The notes beneath the pieces are model-generated. The model did no database searches. It saw only the letters and a program-made list of their open reading frames with translations, and was not told where the DNA came from. A program made the position numbers and the translations under genes. Of a DNA stretch of 64,000 bases, positions 8,734 through 16,422 are shown piece after piece. Position 1 is the first letter of the stretch. Each line of letters begins with the position of its first letter. The DNA is from an uncultured Clostridia bacterium (GTDB taxonomy: Bacteria > Bacillota > Clostridia > UBA1381 > UBA9506), in the NCBI GenBank assembly GCA_934438075.1, contig CAKSBF010000002.1, forward strand, positions 124,001-188,000. Reading direction: 5' to 3'.

Positions 8734-9312
8734 ATGAAAAAGCTCATTCTTTTTGTGATGTGTATCGGTTTGTTTGCGGTCGCAGGGTGTCAGAATAGAA
8801 ATATAGGGATCATTGGAGGTGCAGACGGTCCGACTAACATTATTGTTTCAGAGCACTTGGACAAAATCGGCTATGAAAAAAGTTCGGTTAAGATGATACG
8901 GCTGAATGGTACCCTGTACTACGAGACAGGTAAAAATAACAATACCGTTGGCCGCTGCGCTGTAATGGACGGCAATTTCATGCAAACAGTCAGCAAGTAC
9001 GAGATTCCGCGGAAGGATAATGAAAGTAATTTTGATGGAGCAAACTCTTATCAAAGTGGAATGAAAGAAAATACGATAGAAGTCTTTATAGAGGATGAGT
9101 GGAAGGTTTTTGCAAAAATTGATACCGAAGCCGATATTCTGCAATATCAATATTGTTACGAATTAAAGGGCAGACTTCCTAATGCATCGTCGGACAGCGT
9201 GTTTTTGGTGCTTGCTGACGAAGAGAACATCACTTTTGATGATGCAGCTTATACTTTATTAGGTTCAGATTTGACCGAAATGAAGGATATTTATGTTTTA
9301 GCGGTGGATTGA
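8734..9312 (+). CDS. Lipoprotein with an N-terminal GGADGPT motif, function unknown
   Basis: 192 residues. A type II signal peptide ends in the lipobox VAGC with Cys19, so the protein should be membrane-anchored outside the cell. Four residues after the cysteine comes IGIIGGADGPTNIIV, a segment I know from the beta subunits of Na+-translocating decarboxylases (OadB, GcdB), where its Asp is an ion-transport residue. Here no other part of that membrane protein is present. The remaining ~150 residues (GTLYYETGKN, GRCAVMDG) look like a beta-rich domain that I recall from clostridial lipoproteins and BlaR/M56 C-termini. AAGAGGAG precedes the ATG; the upstream in-frame start at 8713 would spoil the signal peptide. 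It follows pgi after 71 bp. Confidence 0.75.
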   Translation: MKKLILFVMCIGLFAVAGCQNRNIGIIGGADGPTNIIVSEHLDKIGYEKSSVKMIRLNGTLYYETGKNNNTVGRCAVMDGNFMQTVSKYEIPRKDNESNFDGANSYQSGMKENTIEVFIEDEWKVFAKIDTEADILQYQYCYELKGRLPNASSDSVFLVLADEENITFDDAAYTLLGSDLTEMKDIYVLAVD

Positions 9313-9353
9313 ACAGCTGTTACAAATATGATTTGACAAAAGTTGCATTTTGC

Positions 9354-9382
9354 TTGCAAGTACAGACACAGTGTGGTATAAT
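9354..9382 (+). promoter_or_regulatory. Sigma-A-type promoter for thrC
   Basis: TTGCAA, 17-bp spacer and perfect TATAAT. The ~75-base leader to the thrC start contains a small hairpin (CGCATA-TTT-TATGCG, 9425-9439) but no T-box or threonine-rich leader peptide. Confidence 0.7.
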
Positions 9383-9462
9383 GGGTTTAATCTTGAGTGG
9401 AGAATGGAAAATAAAGGGAAGAAACGCATATTTTATGCGACTATATTTTGGAGGTTATATTC

Positions 9463-10965
9463 ATGCAATATCAAAGCACAAGGGATAAGAGTGTTCATGT
9501 GGATTCGGCTTATGCAATAAAGACCGGTCTCGCTGCCGATGGAGGGTTATATGTTCCGGAGAGTATTCCAAAACTTTCCCTTGATGAAATTAAAGCATTT
9601 GCACCGCTTAGCTATAACGAACGCGCGGTGTGTATTCTAAGCCATTTTTTAAGTGATTTTTCTTCAGAAGAAATAACCGCTTGCGTGGACAGTGCATACA
9701 ATAAAGAAAAATTTGAAACAGTAGAAATAGCTCCTCTTTACAAATTAGATCATAGCGTATATTTTTTGGAGTTATGGCACGGGCCTACTTGTGCTTTTAA
9801 GGATATGGCATTGCAGATTTTGCCTCATCTTTTGTTGCGTTCTATCAAGAAAACAGGAGAAAGTAAAGAGGTTGTTATTTTGGTTGCAACCTCCGGCGAT
9901 ACCGGTAAAGCTGCTTTGGAAGGTTTTCGTGATGTTGAAGGTACCAGAATTATTGTTTTTTATCCGGCAGATGGAGTTAGTGATATTCAAAAACGACAGA
10001 TGGTGACTCAAGAGGGCAATAATGTTGATGTGGCGGCTGTCTTGGGTAATTTTGATGATGCACAAAGCGGTGTAAAGCAAATATTTTCTGATAAAGAATA
10101 TGCCGATGTTTTGGCAAGAAATAACTTCATGCTTTCCAGTGCAAATTCCATTAACTGGGGAAGACTATTGCCTCAGATTGTTTACTACTTCTCATCTTAT
10201 GCGAGTATGCTGAAAAATGAGGAGATTGAGTTGGGGGAAAAGGTTAATTTTGTTGTTCCGACCGGAAACTTTGGGGATATCTTAGCGGCATATTATGCAA
10301 AGGAAATGGGTTTACCGATTAACAAGCTCATTTGTGCCTCCAATGAAAACAATGTGCTGACAGATTTTATTAATACAGGTATTTATGATAAAAATAGGGA
10401 ATTTAAAACAACAACTTCGCCTTCTATGGATATTTTAATTTCCAGCAATTTGGAACGTTTTCTTTTCCATGCGACAGGAGGAGATGATGCAAGGATTTCT
10501 TCGTGGATGAATGATTTAAAAGAAACCGGCCGTTATGAAGTGCCGGATTTGACTAAGAAGAAGATTAAAGAAATTTTCTGGGGCGGTTTTTGCAACGATG
10601 CTGAAACCTTTACTGAGATAGAAAAGGTCAACCAGGAATATGGCTATGTCATGGACACCCATACAGCCGTTGCCAAGGGTGTATATGAAAAATATTTAAA
10701 AGAAACCGGAGATGAAACGAAAACAGTAATTGTTTCTACTGCAAGTCCTTTTAAATTCTGTGACAGTGTACTCACGGCCATTGCAGGAAACGAGGCTATA
10801 GCAGATAAAGATCCGTTTGAGCTGTTGGACGAACTGAGCGATAAAACAGGTTTGCTGATTCCTGACGGTTTAGCGGGGTTGAGAGACAAGCCGGTTATAT
10901 TTACCACCACCTGTGAAAAATCAGAGATGTATGATGTGATAAGCCATATGTTAAATCTTGCCTAG
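9463..10965 (+). CDS. thrC: Threonine synthase
   Basis: Converts O-phosphohomoserine to threonine with PLP. 500 residues, the long form found in many bacteria. The N-terminus (YQSTRDKS, then GLAADGGLYVPE) is typical, and Lys113 in HGPTCAFKDMALQ binds PLP. The ATG follows GGAGG by 7 bases; a TTG 15 bases upstream is less likely. It has its own promoter and is followed after 10 bp by prmA. No other thr genes are nearby. Confidence 0.96.
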   Translation: MQYQSTRDKSVHVDSAYAIKTGLAADGGLYVPESIPKLSLDEIKAFAPLSYNERAVCILSHFLSDFSSEEITACVDSAYNKEKFETVEIAPLYKLDHSVYFLELWHGPTCAFKDMALQILPHLLLRSIKKTGESKEVVILVATSGDTGKAALEGFRDVEGTRIIVFYPADGVSDIQKRQMVTQEGNNVDVAAVLGNFDDAQSGVKQIFSDKEYADVLARNNFMLSSANSINWGRLLPQIVYYFSSYASMLKNEEIELGEKVNFVVPTGNFGDILAAYYAKEMGLPINKLICASNENNVLTDFINTGIYDKNREFKTTTSPSMDILISSNLERFLFHATGGDDARISSWMNDLKETGRYEVPDLTKKKIKEIFWGGFCNDAETFTEIEKVNQEYGYVMDTHTAVAKGVYEKYLKETGDETKTVIVSTASPFKFCDSVLTAIAGNEAIADKDPFELLDELSDKTGLLIPDGLAGLRDKPVIFTTTCEKSEMYDVISHMLNLA

Positions 10966-10975
10966 GGGGCTGTAA

Positions 10976-11947
10976 ATGGATTGGATACAAGTTACAATTT
11001 ATACTACCACAGAAGGAATCGAGCCTATTAGCGGGCGTCTATATCAGCTAGGCGTTACAGGAGTAGAGATTGAAGATGAACAGGAATTTCAGAATTTTTT
11101 AGAAGAAAACCGCCAAAGTTGGGATTATGTCGATGATGAATTGGTGGAACGTATGCATGGCGAAACTAAAGTTAAAATCTATTTAAGTGATAATGCTGCA
11201 GGTCATGATATGTCACGATCGGTAAAAGGTTCTCTTGCTGAATTAAAAGCAATGGATACAGACAATATTTATGGGCGTTTAGAGCTTTCTTTTGATAATT
11301 TAAATGAAGAGGATTGGGCAAATAATTGGAAACAATACTTTAAACCCCTTAATGTTGGGGAGAAAATTTTAATTTTGCCGGAATGGGAAACTTTAAAAGT
11401 TCCAACCGACCGTACAGTGTTTACGGTGAATCCGGGGATGAGTTTTGGAACGGGTTCACATAACACAACACAATTGTGTATTGAAGAGTTGGAGGAGTGT
11501 GTTACAAAAAATACACATGTACTGGATTTGGGATGCGGTAGCGGTATTTTATCTATTATAGCTTTGCTTTTAGGCGCAGAAGATGCAGTAGCGGTTGATA
11601 TTGATCCCAATGCAGTGGAGATTGCTTATCAAAATGCAGATAGAAATGGTATAGCAAGAGATAAATACCATGTGTATGCCGGTAATGTCCTTACGGATGG
11701 GAATTTGCTTAAAAACATTTCTGACAAACAATATGACGTTGTAGTTGCAAATATTGTAGCAGATGTTATTATCGGTTTGGCAAATATTGTGCCGCAGTTG
11801 ATAAAGTCAGGTGGAATTTATATAACATCCGGTATTATTACGGATCGGAAGTCAGATGTCATTAAACGGTATGAAAATAGCTGTTTTGAAATAAAAAACA
11901 TACGCGAAAAGGGAGACTGGGTCTCTATCATCATGAAAAAGAAATAA
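10976..11947 (+). CDS. prmA: Ribosomal protein L11 methyltransferase
   Basis: SAM-dependent methylation of ribosomal protein L11. 323 residues: an N-terminal substrate-recognition domain with WANNWKQYFKP near 114-124, the conserved GTGSHNTT at 158-165 and the SAM-binding LDLGCGSG at 183-190, followed by VVANIVADVI. The ATG follows GGGGG. A strong intrinsic terminator lies just downstream, so thrC-prmA form a unit. Confidence 0.95.
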   Translation: MDWIQVTIYTTTEGIEPISGRLYQLGVTGVEIEDEQEFQNFLEENRQSWDYVDDELVERMHGETKVKIYLSDNAAGHDMSRSVKGSLAELKAMDTDNIYGRLELSFDNLNEEDWANNWKQYFKPLNVGEKILILPEWETLKVPTDRTVFTVNPGMSFGTGSHNTTQLCIEELEECVTKNTHVLDLGCGSGILSIIALLLGAEDAVAVDIDPNAVEIAYQNADRNGIARDKYHVYAGNVLTDGNLLKNISDKQYDVVVANIVADVIIGLANIVPQLIKSGGIYITSGIITDRKSDVIKRYENSCFEIKNIREKGDWVSIIMKKK

Positions 11948-11958
11948 TGTTGTTTTCT

Positions 11959-12003
11959 ATGCACCTTGTATATTAAGTATATGCAAGGTGCATTTACTTT
12001 TTT
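11959..12003 (+). terminator. Intrinsic terminator after prmA
   Basis: ATGCACCTTG (11959-11968) pairs with CAAGGTGCAT (11984-11993), extended by an inner TATA/TATA pair across a 2-base bulge, followed by TTTACTTTTTT. Confidence 0.8.
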
Positions 12004-12013
12004 AGAGAAGGGA

Positions 12014-12043
12014 TTGACTTTATTAATCAATTTGTGGTATAAT
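12014..12043 (+). promoter_or_regulatory. Sigma-A-type promoter for the tyrosine recombinase gene
   Basis: TTGACT, 18-bp spacer and perfect TATAAT. The -10 box is embedded in the first copy of a repeated half-site (see the 12037-12085 entry), suggesting that a bound protein would block transcription. Confidence 0.65.
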
Positions 12044-12085
12044 TAAAACATATTTAATTATACAAAATAAGAATTTTGTATAATT
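12037..12085 (+). promoter_or_regulatory. Three alternating GTATAATT half-sites forming two overlapping inverted repeats
   Basis: Copy A GTATAATT starts at 12037 and contains the -10 box; copy B AATTATAC (inverted) is 12056-12063; copy C GTATAATT is 12078-12085. A-B form a perfect 11-bp inverted repeat (12037-12047 with 12053-12063); B-C form a perfect 13-bp inverted repeat (12056-12068 with 12073-12085) with a 4-base spacer, ending just before the ribosome binding site. In RNA only the B-C hairpin would exist; as DNA this looks like a cooperative operator. Confidence 0.6.
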
Positions 12086-12099
12086 GAGAGGAGAAAAAT

Positions 12100-13083
12100 A
12101 TGAATAATTTTTATGCAGACGCCCCGGCATATGTAAAGGACTTTATAACTTATATTGAGGCCATTAAGGGAAAATCTAAAAATACAGCAAAGGAATATTA
12201 TTTAGATATTCGTTCTTTTTTACGGTTTATGAAAGTTCATAGAGGTCTTGCTACGTATGATGAAATTGAAAATCTGTCTATTCAAGATGTTGACATCGAT
12301 TTTATTCGAGCCATTACATTACATGATTTATATGAATATCTGGCGTATACCTCACGGGAACGTTTAAACAATGCGAACTCACGTGCACGCAAGGTCGCCT
12401 CATTGCGTTCGTTTTTTAAATATTTAAGTTCCAAGGCAAATTTGCTTGATAGCAATCCGGCATATGAGCTGGATTCGCCCAAAATACCAAAAACCTTACC
12501 AAAATACCTTTCTCTGGATGAAAGCAAGCAATTATTGGAACATATTGATGGTAATAATAAGATTCGTGATTATGCAATAATTACGCTGTTTTTAAATTGC
12601 GGAATGAGGCTCTCCGAGCTGGCAGGGATCAACTTGAACGACGTAAAGGGAGACACCTTGACAGTGCTTGGGAAAGGTAATAAGGAACGGACAATCTATT
12701 TGAATCAAGCGTGCATTGAGGCAATTGAGGATTATTTGGCAAATGTGCGCCCCAAAAGCGGCATTAAGGCACCGGATCAAAATGCAATGTTTATTAGTCG
12801 TAACAACCGTCGAATTAGTGTAAAGACAATTCAGCATATTGTAAAAATGCATTTAAAGGCTGCCGGTTTGGATGAAACGAAATATTCTGTTCATAAATTG
12901 CGGCATACAGCAGCAACTTTAATGTATAAATATGGACATGTTGACGTTCGTATTTTACAAGAAATTTTGGGGCATACAAACCTCTCCACGACACAGATTT
13001 ATACGCATTTAGATGATGAGCAGCTTCGTAATGCAGCAAAAAGCAATCCCTTGGCCGATTTTGACAACAGTAATGAACAGTAA
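12100..13083 (+). CDS. Tyrosine recombinase of the XerC/XerD type
   Basis: 327 residues. The N-terminal core-binding (SAM-like) domain covers about 10-112, the catalytic domain about 130-318. Catalytic residues align with XerD spacing: Arg170 (GMRLSEL), the beta-hairpin GKGNK near 191-195, His266 and Arg269 (HKLRH), His292 (GHT) and Tyr301. Likely the chromosome-dimer resolvase (Xer/CodV/RipX role) rather than a phage integrase, because it is flanked by housekeeping genes with no att repeats seen. AGGAG lies 8 bases before the ATG. The promoter overlaps a striking repeat, which is unusual for a housekeeping Xer. Confidence 0.9.
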   Translation: MNNFYADAPAYVKDFITYIEAIKGKSKNTAKEYYLDIRSFLRFMKVHRGLATYDEIENLSIQDVDIDFIRAITLHDLYEYLAYTSRERLNNANSRARKVASLRSFFKYLSSKANLLDSNPAYELDSPKIPKTLPKYLSLDESKQLLEHIDGNNKIRDYAIITLFLNCGMRLSELAGINLNDVKGDTLTVLGKGNKERTIYLNQACIEAIEDYLANVRPKSGIKAPDQNAMFISRNNRRISVKTIQHIVKMHLKAAGLDETKYSVHKLRHTAATLMYKYGHVDVRILQEILGHTNLSTTQIYTHLDDEQLRNAAKSNPLADFDNSNEQ

Positions 13084-13120
13084 TAAATGAAATAATTTTA
13101 CACTACTCTATTAAAAAAGA

Positions 13121-13149
13121 TTTCCTTTTGCCTCTGATTTGCATATAAT
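13121..13149 (+). promoter_or_regulatory. Possible promoter for the superoxide dismutase gene
   Basis: A perfect TATAAT at 13144-13149 with a poor -35 (TTTCCT) 17 bp upstream. A good -10 with a weak -35 could reflect activator dependence, or this may be chance in AT-rich sequence. Confidence 0.35.
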
Positions 13150-13179
13150 AAAATATAACATGAAAATAGGAGGCATTTT

Positions 13180-13695
13180 ATGTTTTGGTATGATTCGGAT
13201 AATTCCATGGTACTGAAGCGCATTTTATCAACAGCACCGATGGCAATTGCCAATATGTCAGGTGATACTGCTCATAAGGAGATCGAGGGAAATGTATCGT
13301 TTTATCCTGCGCTGGGAGGTACTTTAGTCTTGGTGGATATTGCAGGTTTGCCAATCACGGACGGTAACTGCCCCGTACATTTTTATGCAGTACATATACA
13401 TGAAGGCTCAGAGTGCGGCAGTAATGATGGCGATGGTCCATTTTCATTGGCAGGGGGGCATTACAATCCAAATAATTGCATGCATCCAATGCATGCCGGG
13501 GATTTGCCACCGATTTTTTCGGTTGATGGCTTTGCTTGGGGAGCATTTTACACCGAAAATGTTAGTGTTCCGGAAATTATTGGAAAAACATTTATTATTC
13601 ATGTATTACCAGATGATTTTCATACTCAACCAAGTGGAAATTCGGGCAGCAAAATAGCCTGCGGCGAGATTAAAATGTTCAACAGCGACCTATAA
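13180..13695 (+). CDS. Cu/Zn superoxide dismutase family protein
   Basis: Dismutates superoxide to oxygen and peroxide. 171 residues with the complete ligand set: copper ligands His72, His74, bridging His94 and His148; zinc ligands His94, His102, His105 and Asp108; disulfide Cys79-Cys161; and the HTQPSGNSG segment. The zinc subloop between His102 and His105 is much shorter than in eukaryotic enzymes. No signal peptide or lipobox is visible, so it appears cytoplasmic, unlike most bacterial SodC. GGAGG lies 6 bases before the ATG. Monocistronic, ending in a shared bidirectional terminator. Confidence 0.9.
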   Translation: MFWYDSDNSMVLKRILSTAPMAIANMSGDTAHKEIEGNVSFYPALGGTLVLVDIAGLPITDGNCPVHFYAVHIHEGSECGSNDGDGPFSLAGGHYNPNNCMHPMHAGDLPPIFSVDGFAWGAFYTENVSVPEIIGKTFIIHVLPDDFHTQPSGNSGSKIACGEIKMFNSDL

Positions 13696-13702
13696 AAACA
13701 TA

Positions 13703-13741
13703 AAAAACGAACGGCAGTTTTAAATTTTGCCGTTCGTTTTT
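13703..13741. terminator. Bidirectional terminator between convergent genes
   Basis: AAAAACGAACGGCA (13703-13716) pairs with TGCCGTTCGTTTTT (13728-13741). A-rich and T-rich flanks make it work for both the superoxide dismutase gene (plus) and the isochorismatase-family gene (minus). Confidence 0.85.
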
Positions 13742-13760
13742 AGTTACAAAAGCATAAAAT

Positions 13761-14276
13761 TCATCCATTAATGACATTAATCTGCACTAACTTCATAGCA
13801 TTTAACGCGTTAATATGACTTTCTTTTGATACTCCGGCGCAGCAACTCGCATCAACTGTGATGTTGGCTTCGGGAAATGCTGATTTTAAAATAATTGCAT
13901 TTGAAATGACACAAATATCTGTACATAAACCACAAAGTTCTATTTTTTCTATTTTATTGTTTGAGTGGTTTTGAAGTACTTTGGGTAATTCGTAACTTCC
14001 AAAGGTTATTTTATCAACTATGATTGAAGTATATTTTTTCAGCGAATCACATATCTGCCAGCCGCTTGTATTTTCTATACAATGCGCAACCGGCAGTTTT
14101 TGTCCCTCCTGAGTGCTCAGGTAGTTTTCATAATGGGTATCCCTGGTAAAAATGACTGTTCCGTCAAAATGTTTTACTTTTTCAACGACATGCGGGACAA
14201 TTTGCTGTGCCGCTTCACTGCCTAAACTTCCTGTAATAAAATCATTTTGCATATCCACGACAATTAAATAATTCAT
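13761..14276 (-). CDS. Isochorismatase-family cysteine hydrolase (nicotinamidase-like)
   Basis: 171 residues with the catalytic triad of the family: Asp8 (VVDMQNDF), Lys89 (DKITFGS) and Cys122 (CTDICV, matching the nicotinamidase TDYCV block). The two-residue-spaced metal-binding region DTH at 46-48 (TRDTH) supports a PncA-like nicotinamidase, deamidating nicotinamide for NAD salvage, but the family also includes other amidases. The ATG at 14276 follows AAGGAGG by 5 bases; a start 21 bases further up has no ribosome binding site. It lies 22 bp after the SGNH hydrolase gene. Confidence 0.82.
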   Translation of the reverse strand: MNYLIVVDMQNDFITGSLGSEAAQQIVPHVVEKVKHFDGTVIFTRDTHYENYLSTQEGQKLPVAHCIENTSGWQICDSLKKYTSIIVDKITFGSYELPKVLQNHSNNKIEKIELCGLCTDICVISNAIILKSAFPEANITVDASCCAGVSKESHINALNAMKLVQINVING

Positions 14277-14298
14277 ATGTCCTCCTTTACACTGCAAA

Positions 14299-15384
14299 TC
14301 ATATTTTTAAGTTAAGTGCTTCTTTCACAACGGGTGTAATGTGTTTTGCCATAAAATAGAATCCCAAATCATTTGGGTGACACAAATCCACGGTTGCGTG
14401 TTCGTGGTCGATTTCATCAAAAAAACGCATTCCATCTATAAAATAAACATGCCTATCGCCATTTTCTAATGCGTGCAGATAAGTCAATAAAATAATATTG
14501 CGGCGATAAAGTGTCGTTTCAAATTCGTTTACATTTGCATATGGGTGGGAAATGAAAACAACCGGTAAATCAGGCTGCATTTCACGAACGGCTTTAAAAA
14601 ATGGTTCGTGAGTTTTCTGTAAATGTTCTTCTGTTGGTGCGTTGTAGTCATAATCCATGACAAGGCAAGACAGAGATAGTTTTGCAATTTCTTTTGCTAT
14701 GCAAAGTTCACCTTGTGCGTTTCCAGCAAAACCAAGATTAATCTGTTCCGCGTCTATTTCTTTGGCAACTAATGCACAATGACAGTTAGATGGTCTTGAA
14801 GCGCAGCCGCCTTGTGTTATGGATGAACCGTAGAATAGTATTGGTTTTTTTGTTTTATGTACCGATGGCTTCTCTACCCTTGCATCCGGTGAGAAGCCTA
14901 ACTGCAGTGAATCCACACCTGTATATAGTGGGAAATAAACTTTATACTCATGCATACCTTGCGGCAACGTACAAGAGAAATCAAAATCCAATTTACCTTT
15001 GGCAACCTCATAAGGATCGGGTTTTACATTACAGAGGAGACGTTCCCTGCCGTTTTCGACCAAGACAATGTCAAAGCCTGCGCAGCCGGTCGAAGGCATA
15101 TGGGGCATGAGCCAGCAATTTTGATAGATTACTTTGAGCATAATTGCTTGGCTATCGGTGCAAAACCGAAGCACGCCGCCGGCAGCCATTTTCGATAATG
15201 TAATTAATTCCTCGCGGTCAGTAAGCTCCGGTAAAATGCGTTCAGGCAATCTACAGAATTTTTTTTTATTTTCTTTTTCCCACGGGAATCCTTCTAACAT
15301 CCAATCCGGTACTTCGTATAAACAAAACGGAACATCATTTACCGAATATTGTACAAAATTTTTATCTAACTGGCTGATACCCAT
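14299..15384 (-). CDS. Two-domain SGNH/GDSL hydrolase
   Basis: 361 residues. The N-terminal ~175 residues look like the jelly-roll domain that precedes some SGNH esterases; the C-terminal half is the SGNH domain with nucleophile Ser188 in GSSITQG, Gly in NLGFAGN, and Asp333/His336 in DLCHPND. No signal peptide, so a cytoplasmic esterase or deacetylase; the substrate (acyl or acetyl sugar, acylated small molecule) is unknown. It follows metA by 43 bp and precedes the isochorismatase-family gene, so it may share the tyrS-metA transcript. Confidence 0.82.
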   Translation of the reverse strand: MGISQLDKNFVQYSVNDVPFCLYEVPDWMLEGFPWEKENKKKFCRLPERILPELTDREELITLSKMAAGGVLRFCTDSQAIMLKVIYQNCWLMPHMPSTGCAGFDIVLVENGRERLLCNVKPDPYEVAKGKLDFDFSCTLPQGMHEYKVYFPLYTGVDSLQLGFSPDARVEKPSVHKTKKPILFYGSSITQGGCASRPSNCHCALVAKEIDAEQINLGFAGNAQGELCIAKEIAKLSLSCLVMDYDYNAPTEEHLQKTHEPFFKAVREMQPDLPVVFISHPYANVNEFETTLYRRNIILLTYLHALENGDRHVYFIDGMRFFDEIDHEHATVDLCHPNDLGFYFMAKHITPVVKEALNLKI

Positions 15385-15427
15385 AATAATACATTCCCTT
15401 CATCGTTTTAAATATAAAATGAATTTT

Positions 15428-16345
15428 TTACTTTATTTCATTAAGGTCATACGGCGTGGTTTGGTATACAAAATAATTCAGCCAATTGGAGTACAGCAAA
15501 TTAGCATGCGAGCGCCATGTCATCATAGGCTGTTTTGTCGCGTCATTATTTGGAAAATAATTTTTTGGAAGCTCTGTGGGCAGCCCTTGTTCCTTATCGC
15601 GAAAATATTCTTTTGCTAACGTGTCTGCATCATATTCCGAATGGCCGGTAACAAATATTTGCCTGCCTTGATCTGTCATAGTAACATAGAGACCTGCTTC
15701 TTCCGAGCTTGCCAAAATTTTAAGCTCAGGGGTTTTCTCTACGTCTTCGCGTCTGATACCGGTATATCGTGAATGAGGCACCATAAAAGTGTCATCAAAA
15801 CCACGAAATAAAATAGACGTTTTATGTTCTACGTGGTGTTCAAAAACGCCAAAAAGCTTTTTATCTAACATATATTTCGATATACCATAGTGATAGTAAA
15901 GGCCGGCTTGTGCTCCCCAACAGATATGAAAAGTGCTTGTTACATTTGTTTTGCTCCATTCCATAATTTTTGTCAGCTCATCCCAATACTCAACTTCCTC
16001 AAAATTCAGTTGTTCTACCGGCGCTCCCGTAATAACCATGCCGTCAAATTTGCGGTCGCAGACCTCATCAAAAGTTTTATAAAAGGTTAACATGTGTTCT
16101 TTCGAGGTATTTTTAGGTTTATGAGAGGATGTTTGCAACAACTCTATTTCTACCTGAAGCGGCGTGTTGCCCAGTAGACGAGCAAGCTGTGTTTCGGTTG
16201 CAATTTTGGTTGGCATCAGGTTCAGCAGCAAAATTTTAAGCGGCCGAATATCTTGCGTAAGTGCGCGCGTTTCCGTAATGACAAAGATATTTTCATTATT
16301 TAAAACTTTTGTTGCTGGTAACTTGTTGGGGATTTTAATTGGCAA
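15428..16345 (-). CDS. metA: Homoserine O-acetyltransferase, MetA type
   Basis: Activates homoserine for methionine synthesis. 305 residues with catalytic Cys142 (HICWGAQAG), His235 and Glu237 (TGHSEYD). Position 111, which decides acyl-CoA use in this family, is Glu (GAPVEQL) rather than the Gly of the E. coli succinyltransferase, so acetyl-CoA is the predicted donor. The start is TTG, 7 bases after GGAGG. The acetyl product matches the metY gene 1.4 kb upstream, on the far side of tyrS. The 77-bp gap from tyrS contains no recognisable SAM riboswitch. Confidence 0.94.
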   Translation of the reverse strand: MPIKIPNKLPATKVLNNENIFVITETRALTQDIRPLKILLLNLMPTKIATETQLARLLGNTPLQVEIELLQTSSHKPKNTSKEHMLTFYKTFDEVCDRKFDGMVITGAPVEQLNFEEVEYWDELTKIMEWSKTNVTSTFHICWGAQAGLYYHYGISKYMLDKKLFGVFEHHVEHKTSILFRGFDDTFMVPHSRYTGIRREDVEKTPELKILASSEEAGLYVTMTDQGRQIFVTGHSEYDADTLAKEYFRDKEQGLPTELPKNYFPNNDATKQPMMTWRSHANLLYSNWLNYFVYQTTPYDLNEIK

Positions 16346-16422
16346 AGCAAAAGCCTCCTTTTAAAAATTACAGTAGATAAAATCCCACCCGTCACAAGAT
16401 GCGGCGGATGGTAGAGAAGTTT

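Noticed and set aside
8734..9312. Na+-translocating decarboxylase beta subunit
   Set aside because: Only one short motif is shared; the protein is a lipoprotein without the ten or so helices of OadB.
12100..13083. Phage or integrative element integrase
   Set aside because: Catalytic spacing and length fit chromosomal Xer, the neighbours are housekeeping genes, and no att duplication, tRNA gene or other mobile genes are visible.
16346..16422. SAM riboswitch or strong terminator between tyrS and metA
   Set aside because: Only 77 bp; the minus strand shows one imperfect GC-rich hairpin with a mismatched middle and a short T-run, and none of the conserved SAM-I core features.
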